A stretch of DNA of 64,000 nucleotides from an uncultured Flavobacteriaceae bacterium (GTDB lineage Bacteria > Bacteroidota > Bacteroidia > Flavobacteriales > Flavobacteriaceae): assembly GCA_947502495.1 (NCBI GenBank), contig CANNAC010000010.1, forward strand, positions 52,517 through 116,516, read 5' to 3'. Below, in pieces: positions 58,604 through 64,000 of this stretch. The position numbers and the translations under genes were made by a program. A model generated the notes under the pieces. That model searched no databases. It was not told the origin of the DNA and saw only the letters and a program-made list of their open reading frames with translations. How positions within the stretch are numbered: the stretch's first letter is position 1; each line of letters begins with the position of its first letter.

Positions 58604-59797
58604 ATGAATTTACACGAATATCAAGGAAAAGAATTATTAAGCAGTTTTGGCGTACGTATTCAAAGAGGAATCGTTGCACAAACAGCTCAAGAAGCAGTTG
58701 CTGCAGCAAAAAAAATGACGGAAGACACAGGAACTGGTTGGCACGTCATTAAAGCACAAGTTCATGCTGGTGGACGTGGTAAAGGTGGAGGAGTGAAGCT
58801 TGCTAAGAGCTTACAAGAAGTAGAAGAAATTGCTGGACAAATTATAGGAATGGATTTGGTAACACCACAAACTTCTGCGGAAGGTAAACGTGTACACCAA
58901 GTTTTAGTTTGTGAAGATGTTTATTATCCTGGAGATTCTGAGACAGAAGAATATTATATGTCTGTACTTTTAAATAGAGCTACAGGTAAAAATATGATTA
59001 TGTATTCTACAGAAGGTGGAATGGATATTGAAACGGTTGCAGAAGAAACACCACATTTAATATTTCATGAAGAAATAGATCCTGCCTTAGGAATAATGGG
59101 TTTTCAAGCTAGAAAAATAGCTTTTAACTTAGGTTTATCAGGTGTTGCTTTTAAAGAAATGACAAAATTTGTAACTGCATTATATACAGCTTACGTAGAG
59201 TCTGATTCTTCTTTATTTGAAATTAACCCAGTTTTAAAAACAAGTGATTCTAAAATAATGGCTGTAGATGCTAAAGTATCTTTAGATGACAACGCATTAT
59301 ATAGACATAAAGATTTAGCTGCTTTACGTGATTTACGTGAAGAAAATGCAATTGAAGTAGAAGCAGGTGAGCATGGATTGAACTATGTAGATCTTGACGG
59401 AAACGTTGGTTGTATGGTAAATGGTGCTGGACTTGCAATGGCAACAATGGATTTAATTAAGCAAGCAGGTGGTGAGCCAGCTAACTTTTTAGATGTTGGT
59501 GGTACTGCAGATGCTGCAAGAGTAGAAATTGCATTCGAACTTATTTTGAGAGATCCAGCTGTAAAAGCAATCTTAATTAATATTTTTGGAGGTATTGTTC
59601 GTTGTGATCGTGTTGCTCAAGGAGTTATTGATGCATACAAAAACATGGGGAATATTGAAGTACCAATTATTGTACGTTTACAAGGTACCAATGCAGATAT
59701 CGCTAAAGAATTAATTGATAATTCAGGATTAGCTGTAATGAGTGCTACAGAGTTTCAAGAAGCTGCTGATAAAGTACAAGAGGTATTATCTAAATAA
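58604..59797 (+). CDS. sucC: Succinyl-CoA synthetase beta subunit (ADP-forming)
   Basis: SucC pairs with SucD to make ATP from succinyl-CoA in the TCA cycle. The 397 residues contain [17 protein letters not shown], the ATP-grasp [18 protein letters not shown], and the C-terminal domain with [31 protein letters not shown] and [11 protein letters not shown]. The length is normal. sucD is not adjacent, as is usual in this group; a terminator follows directly. It is monocistronic. Confidence 0.97.
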   Translation: MNLHEYQGKELLSSFGVRIQRGIVAQTAQEAVAAAKKMTEDTGTGWHVIKAQVHAGGRGKGGGVKLAKSLQEVEEIAGQIIGMDLVTPQTSAEGKRVHQVLVCEDVYYPGDSETEEYYMSVLLNRATGKNMIMYSTEGGMDIETVAEETPHLIFHEEIDPALGIMGFQARKIAFNLGLSGVAFKEMTKFVTALYTAYVESDSSLFEINPVLKTSDSKIMAVDAKVSLDDNALYRHKDLAALRDLREENAIEVEAGEHGLNYVDLDGNVGCMVNGAGLAMATMDLIKQAGGEPANFLDVGGTADAARVEIAFELILRDPAVKAILINIFGGIVRCDRVAQGVIDAYKNMGNIEVPIIVRLQGTNADIAKELIDNSGLAVMSATEFQEAADKVQEVLSK

Positions 59798-59846
59798 ATT
59801 ACAAGGTGATGCAGAACTAGTTGCTGTATCTCATAAATATATAGAA

Positions 59847-59877
59847 AAGAGTGACCATTTGGTTGCTCTTTTTTTTT
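59847..59877 (+). terminator. Intrinsic terminator of sucC
   Basis: AAGAGTGACC (59847-59856) pairs with GGTTGCTCTT (59861-59870) with two G-U pairs across ATTT, then a T-run. Confidence 0.8.
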
Positions 59878-59940
59878 GCCTTAAAAAGAGAATAGGCAGA
59901 TAAGTATTTTTAAAAATGATGATAAGTATATATTAGACAA

Positions 59941-59972
59941 AAAAAAGAGCAACTAATCGTTGCTCTTTTTTT
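59941..59972 (-). terminator. Terminator overlapping the end of the DUF1456 gene
   Basis: AAAGAGCAAC pairs with GTTGCTCTTT across TAATC. The stop codon of the minus-strand gene lies in the stem. Confidence 0.8.
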
Positions 59973-60240
59973 CTATCTTATTTTTTGCTGGAGTATCGCT
60001 TACTTTTTTCTCTCCTTTTTTTGGCATTGGTCCTCGTAAGTGAATCACTAAACCGTTAAGGAAGTTTCGTAAAATTTGATCGCCGCATTCCATGTATTTC
60101 GGATGGTCTTCTTTTCTGAAAAAAGCATTAAGTTCACTCTTTCCTATTCTAAAATCAACTAAAGCTAGAATTTTTATAATATCTTCATCACGAAATTTAT
60201 GTGCTACTCTTAGTTTTTTAAATATGTCATTATTCGTCAT
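59953..60240 (-). CDS. DUF1456 (YehS-like) protein with a single domain
   Basis: The 95 residues match one DUF1456 repeat: FKKLRVAHKFRDEDIIKILALVDFRIGKSELNAFFRKEDHPKYMECGDQILRNFLNGL by region. E. coli YehS has two such repeats (156 residues); this protein matches the second and then ends in a Lys-rich tail (KKGEKKVSDTPAKNKIEKK). So it is a half-length version. The function is unknown. It has an overlapping terminator and no partner. Confidence 0.85.
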   Translation of the reverse strand: MTNNDIFKKLRVAHKFRDEDIIKILALVDFRIGKSELNAFFRKEDHPKYMECGDQILRNFLNGLVIHLRGPMPKKGEKKVSDTPAKNKIEKKSND

Positions 60241-60457
60241 AGTAGAATTTTAATTTTTTTGGTTAGTTTAATAAGTAAAAACCTTCTTAGACTTTGTAAA
60301 CAAAGGTTTTGTTTACAGTTTTATAAGGTTTTGTTTCTATGAAACTAGTATAAAAGCGATGAATTACTCTTTTTTTTTCGACAAGATACAATATATCAAC
60401 GATTATAAAAGAGGGATTATATCTAACTTTATAATAATTAATTAATTCCTCAAAGTA

Positions 60458-60859
60458 ATGGTAAATAGGGTAGAAAAACTATGCCTTTTGTCTGAAATGA
60501 TTGCATTTGCGAAATGTGACAAGATGATAAAAAGTATAGAACATAAATTTTTATTAGGTGTAGCAAAGCAGTTACATATTTCTCGTGAAGATTTTGATTA
60601 TCTTATAGCAAATCCTGTCGATTATACCCATTTAAAATCACATAGCGAGCGCATTGTGCAATTCCATAGATTGGTTTTACTAATGAGTATTGACGGTGAA
60701 ATTAATGATAAGGAACTTATTAAACTTCATAATTTTGGTTTGCGAATGGGTTTAAACCAGGAGTCGATTAATAAGGTATTGTACTTAATGGAGGGTTTTC
60801 CAAATAAGATGGTGCCACCAGATGTATTGATTGATATTTTTAAGGTGCAGTATAATTAA
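60458..60859 (+). CDS. TerB-like helical protein
   Basis: The 133 residues are predicted all-helical, with the TerB-type pattern of two acidic metal-binding-like loops, one near VKLCLLSEMIAFAKCDKMIKSIEHKFL and the other MSIDGEINDKELIKLHNFGLRMGL. No signal peptide. It lies divergently upstream of nothing and convergent with uvrB; a tandem repeat separates them. A role in DNA repair from its position next to uvrB is only a guess. Confidence 0.6.
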   Translation: MVNRVEKLCLLSEMIAFAKCDKMIKSIEHKFLLGVAKQLHISREDFDYLIANPVDYTHLKSHSERIVQFHRLVLLMSIDGEINDKELIKLHNFGLRMGLNQESINKVLYLMEGFPNKMVPPDVLIDIFKVQYN

Positions 60860-60902
60860 GTGAAACTCTAAATTAAAAAGCCTTTAGGTATTAATTAAAA
60901 AA

Positions 60903-60928
60903 GATTTCTCGACAAGCTCGAAATGACA
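60903..60928. repeat. Imperfect palindrome (REP-like) upstream of the tandem repeat
   Basis: GATTTCTCGACAAGCTCGAA followed by ATGACA reads as an imperfect hairpin of the ATTTC...GAAAT type. It resembles the palindrome at 63075-63095 (both end GAAATGACA) and is probably the same repeat class. Confidence 0.5.
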
Positions 60929-60935
60929 TAGGTTT

Positions 60936-61003
60936 CAGTCCTCAGTCCTCAGTCCTCAGTCCTCAGTCCTCAGTCCTCAGTCCTCAGTCCTCAGTCCTCA
61001 GTC
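60936..61003. repeat. Heptanucleotide tandem repeat (CAGTCCT, nine perfect copies)
   Basis: CAGTCCT repeats nine times without error from 60936 to 60998, then a partial CAGTC. It starts 10 bp after the REP-like palindrome and ends 15 bp before the uvrB stop. This is a likely variable-number locus. Confidence 0.9.
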
Positions 61004-61017
61004 AGTAACCTAGAACA

Positions 61018-63021
61018 CTAAGCTTTCAACTCTTCTAGTTTCCCTTGGTAGCTTTTAATTTCATCACGTAGTTTTGCAGCAACTAAAAAGTCTAATGCTT
61101 TTGCAGCTTGCTCCATTACTTTTCGTTTTTCACGAATTTTCTTTTCCAGTTCTCCCTTACTTAGATATTCACTTTCTGGTTCTGCCGCTCTAGCAGCTTC
61201 TAGTTCGTAACTATACGTACTTACCGAGTTTTTCGATAAGGCGCTATCCAAACTCTTATTTAATGCTTTTGGCACTAAATTATGTTTGGTATTATATGCA
61301 ATTTGTTTTGCGCGTCGGTATTCGGTTTCATCAATCGTTTTTTGCATGCTTTTGGTTATTTTATCTGCATACATGATTGCTTTTCCATTCAGGTTACGTG
61401 CCGCACGACCAACAGTTTGGGTTAAGGATCTTGCTGAACGTAAAAAACCTTCTTTATCCGCATCCAATATCGCAACTAAAGACACTTCTGGTAAATCTAA
61501 ACCTTCACGTAATAAATTTACACCAACCAAAACATCATAAATACCTCGACGTAAATCTTGCATGATTTGCACACGTTCTAAAGTATCTACATCACTGTGG
61601 ATGTAGTTCACTCGGATAGAAATTCTGCTTAAATATTTCGTTAATTCTTCCGCCATACGTTTTGTAAGTGTGGTGACTAAAGTACGCTCGTCTTTTTCAA
61701 TACGTTGTTGTATTTCTTCAATTAAATCATCTATCTGATTTAAACTTGGGCGTACTTCAATAATCGGATCTAATAAACCTGTAGGTCTAATTACTTGCTC
61801 TACATAAACACCATCCGTTTTTTCAAGCTCATAATCGGCTGGAGTTGCACTCACATAAATGACTTGATTTTGAAGCGCTTCAAATTCTTCAAACTTTAAT
61901 GGTCTGTTATCCATTGCAGCAGGAAGTCTAAAACCATATTCTACTAAATTCTCTTTTCTGCTTCTATCACCACCATACATCGCGTGGACTTGTGAAATAG
62001 TTACGTGACTTTCGTCTACAACCATTAAAAAATCCTCAGGGAAATAATCTAATAAACAGAAAGGTCGCGTTCCTGGTTCTCTTCCGTCAAGGTATCTCGA
62101 ATAGTTTTCAATACCAGAACAATAACCAAGTTCCCGAATCATTTCTAGATCAAATTCGGTACGTTCTTTCAATCGTTTTGCTTCTAAATGTTTTCCTATT
62201 TCTTTAAAATAATCGTATTGTTTTACTAAATCGTCTTGAATACCTCTGATCGCTCCTTGCAGAATATCTGGAGAAGTAACAAACATATTTGCGGGATAGA
62301 CGGTTAGTACATCATATTTTTCAATGACTTGATTGGTTTGAATGTTGAAGGATTCTATTTCTTCAATTTCATCGCCAAAGAAGTGAATACGAAAAGCATC
62401 ATCTGCATAACTTGGAAATATATCTACCGTATCTCCTTTTATTCGGAAGTTTCCATGGTTAAAATCGGCTTCGGTACGCGAATACAAACTTTGTACTAAT
62501 TGGTGTAATAGTTTGGTACGAGAAATAACTTGATCGCGTTTTAAAGTAATGACATTTTTTTGAAACTCTACCGGGTTTCCAATACCATATAAACACGAAA
62601 CGGAAGCAATAACGATCACATCACGACGCCCAGAAAGTAGGGAAGACGTTGTGCTTAATCGCATTTTCTCTATTTCTTCATTAATAGATAAATCTTTCTC
62701 TATATAAACACCAGAAGTTGGTATATATGCCTCTGGTTGGTAATAATCATAATAGGAAACAAAATACTCGACAGCATTTTCCGGGAAAAACTGTTTGAAT
62801 TCACTGTATAATTGTGCCGCTAAAGTTTTGTTATGCGCAAGAACTAAAGTTGGTCTTTGTGTTTCTTCAATAACATTTGCAACGGTAAATGTTTTACCAG
62901 AACCGGTAACACCAAGTAAGGTTTGGTATTTTTCATGAGTATCTAAACCATGCACTAATTGTTTTATAGCATTTGGTTGATCTCCAGTTGGTTTAAATTC
63001 CGATTCTATTTTAAATTTCAT
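61018..63021 (-). CDS. uvrB: UvrABC excision nuclease subunit B
   Basis: UvrB is the damage-verifying helicase of nucleotide excision repair. The 667 residues contain Walker A GVTGSGKT (37-44), the damage-binding beta-hairpin (YYDYYQPEAYIP), DESHVT, the helicase motifs VGVNLLREGLDLPEV and QTVGRAARN, and a C-terminal UVR motif (KVMEQAAKALDFLVAAKLRDEIK, by region) that recruits UvrC. The length is normal. It is monocistronic. The palindromes at 63075 and 60903 flank it. Confidence 0.97.
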   Translation of the reverse strand: MKFKIESEFKPTGDQPNAIKQLVHGLDTHEKYQTLLGVTGSGKTFTVANVIEETQRPTLVLAHNKTLAAQLYSEFKQFFPENAVEYFVSYYDYYQPEAYIPTSGVYIEKDLSINEEIEKMRLSTTSSLLSGRRDVIVIASVSCLYGIGNPVEFQKNVITLKRDQVISRTKLLHQLVQSLYSRTEADFNHGNFRIKGDTVDIFPSYADDAFRIHFFGDEIEEIESFNIQTNQVIEKYDVLTVYPANMFVTSPDILQGAIRGIQDDLVKQYDYFKEIGKHLEAKRLKERTEFDLEMIRELGYCSGIENYSRYLDGREPGTRPFCLLDYFPEDFLMVVDESHVTISQVHAMYGGDRSRKENLVEYGFRLPAAMDNRPLKFEEFEALQNQVIYVSATPADYELEKTDGVYVEQVIRPTGLLDPIIEVRPSLNQIDDLIEEIQQRIEKDERTLVTTLTKRMAEELTKYLSRISIRVNYIHSDVDTLERVQIMQDLRRGIYDVLVGVNLLREGLDLPEVSLVAILDADKEGFLRSARSLTQTVGRAARNLNGKAIMYADKITKSMQKTIDETEYRRAKQIAYNTKHNLVPKALNKSLDSALSKNSVSTYSYELEAARAAEPESEYLSKGELEKKIREKRKVMEQAAKALDFLVAAKLRDEIKSYQGKLEELKA

Positions 63022-63074
63022 ATACTATTGTCCTGCTGCACTATTAGGCAACATCTAATGATTGGTTATTGTGG

Positions 63075-63095
63075 ATTCCGTATTCGATACGAAAT
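63075..63095. repeat. REP-like palindrome between uvrB and the T9SS type B gene
   Basis: ATTCCGTAT (63075-63083) and ATACGAAAT (63087-63095) pair with one mismatch across TCG, and GACA follows. The arrangement matches the element at 60903. Confidence 0.55.
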
Positions 63096-63163
63096 GACAA
63101 AAACGTTATACCTGTAATTCTGCTAAATTACTTAAAGTTAATGGTATTTGAAATTTTTTGAAA

Positions 63164-64000
63164 CTAACGTTTTAATGTAAAATGTCCTTTAAGTTCTTCT
63201 CCAGTATGTAATGTGATTAAGTACCAATAATCATTCGTTTCTAAATTGTAACCTCTGTAGGTTCCATCCCAAAATTTGGTGCTTGGAGAAACTTGTTTTA
63301 GAAGTTTACCGTATCTGTTAAAAATTAGGATTTCTTTAATAGTATTTTGAGTATCTGTTATTAACCAAGTATCATTAAATGTATCTCCATTTGGTGTGAA
63401 AAATAAAGGGATATGAATTTCTTGTATACTATCGATTGTAAACGGAATCGTTTTTACTACACAACCATTTTCATCTTCAACGATTAAGGTGTGAAGTCCA
63501 TTAGCAAGATTTGTAAATGTAGGATTTACTTGTGAAGCACTAGAATCTACAGTATACAGATAGTTTATACTAGTATCTGTCATGCTTACTGTTATGGAAT
63601 CATCCACGATAGTAATATTAGAAGCATCCAATGTGAAATCTGTAGCAGGATAAATAGTGATATCAAAACTAGATTCGTTATCACAAGTATTGGGAGCGGT
63701 TCCAGATATATTATAAATATAAATAGTTTGCGATGTTGTGATCGTATCACCAACATTTAGTTGCGTTCCACCACCATTGGTTGCTGTATAGTAGTTTCCA
63801 TTCGTTAATGCTGGTAGGGTATAGCTTGCACAAACCGCTTCGCTAGATATGGTATCTACAGGAGGATTTCCGGTAACGGTAATGGTGAAATTAGATTCGT
63901 TAGAACAAGTATCAGGAGCAGTTCCAACTTCGTTGTAAATAAAAATCGTTTGTGTGGTTGTAATGTTGTCTCCAATGTTAAGTTGTGTTCCACCACCATT
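63164..64000 (-). CDS. C-terminal part of a large T9SS type B (gliding-associated CTD) secreted protein (5' truncated by window edge)
   Basis: The minus-strand frame is open from the right edge (64000) down to the stop at 63164, so about 278 residues of C-terminus are visible; no start codon is needed inside the window. A repeat of 74 residues (NGGGTQLNVGDTITTSQTI, then GTAPNTCDNESSFDIT) begins at the right edge and again at 63778, i.e. a 222-bp period. The C-terminus is a type B sorting domain: LFFTPNGDTFNDTWLITDTQ, ILIFNRYGKLLKQVSPS, FWDGTYRGYNLETNDYWYLI. Export by T9SS to the cell surface is expected. The rest of the protein lies beyond the window. Confidence 0.85.
   Translation of the reverse strand, partial: NGGGTQLNIGDNITTTQTIFIYNEVGTAPDTCSNESNFTITVTGNPPVDTISSEAVCASYTLPALTNGNYYTATNGGGTQLNVGDTITTSQTIYIYNISGTAPNTCDNESSFDITIYPATDFTLDASNITIVDDSITVSMTDTSINYLYTVDSSASQVNPTFTNLANGLHTLIVEDENGCVVKTIPFTIDSIQEIHIPLFFTPNGDTFNDTWLITDTQNTIKEILIFNRYGKLLKQVSPSTKFWDGTYRGYNLETNDYWYLITLHTGEELKGHFTLKR

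Noticed and set aside
60936..61003. CRISPR-like appearance of the repeat array
   Set aside because: Units are 7 bp and contiguous without spacers, and no cas genes are present.
1..64000. tRNA or rRNA genes
   Set aside because: No cloverleaf-like or rRNA-like sequence was noticed by eye in the intergenic gaps. A tRNAscan-SE and Rfam search would settle this.

Overview
The window looks like chromosomal DNA from a member of the Flavobacteriaceae (Bacteroidota). The DNA is AT-rich. Many genes are preceded by the Bacteroidota -7 box TAnnTTTG rather than a Shine-Dalgarno sequence. Several proteins carry C-terminal type IX secretion (gliding/Por) sorting domains. Families typical of this group are present (DUF3078, DUF4197, DUF4920, DUF1684, Lacal_2735-like, one-zinc-site DnaJ, NtrC-like regulator without HTH). 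The genus cannot be fixed from the sequence alone. I saw no rRNA, tRNA, CRISPR array, prophage or transposase.

Layout. 1-6 kb: a partial membrane protein, a DUF3078 protein, a compact ABC ATPase with two paralogous small membrane proteins, prfA, pyrF and a metal/cobalamin-receptor-like protein. 6-13.9 kb: a DUF4197 lipoprotein, a secreted beta-helix protein, purU and the fused B12-dependent mutase icmF, which has an attenuator-like leader, an in-frame palindromic repeat insertion and tandem hairpin repeats behind it. 13.9-20 kb is the most accessory-looking part: OsmC, a Xre/RES toxin-antitoxin pair, a 33-residue peptide with 11 cysteines immediately before a SigZ-type sigma factor, a one-domain DEAD-box protein, and an Lrp regulator flanked by two helical proteins, then a VOC protein and an MFS transporter. 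20-22.5 kb: DUF1684, the fluoride channel crcB and an SRPBCC/GyrI-like protein with a palindromic operator.

22.7-32.7 kb is a minus-strand surface-protein locus. It encodes a HYR-repeat T9SS protein and a beta-helix protein in one operon, a leucine-rich-repeat/Ig T9SS protein, and upstream of them a lipoprotein, a TPR histidine kinase and a LuxR-type response regulator. 32.8-39.7 kb: a MazG-like pyrophosphohydrolase, ilvE, DUF4920 plus a haem-binding lipoprotein, mnmD, YceI, grpE and dnaJ. 40-44.3 kb: an ABC exporter, an MscS channel and an NtrC-like regulator in one run. 44.5-56 kb: assorted secreted and lipid-anchored proteins, PPK2, a DUF2975/HTH pair behind two phased palindromes, a DUF2200 protein, an esterase, an M28 peptidase and a small T9SS protein. 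56-64 kb: a sterol-desaturase family protein, lysA, sucC, DUF1456, a TerB-like protein, uvrB and the C-terminal end of a large T9SS type B protein that runs off the right edge.

The strongest candidate for something undescribed is the Cys-rich peptide/SigZ pair (15450-16171): a metallothionein-like peptide beside a sigma factor that itself ends in a cysteine cluster. Next are the palindromic element inserted in frame in icmF (11423-11506) and the mini ABC system with two sibling roughly 95-residue membrane proteins (1400-2688). Many intergenic hairpins belong to what look like dispersed short palindromic repeats.
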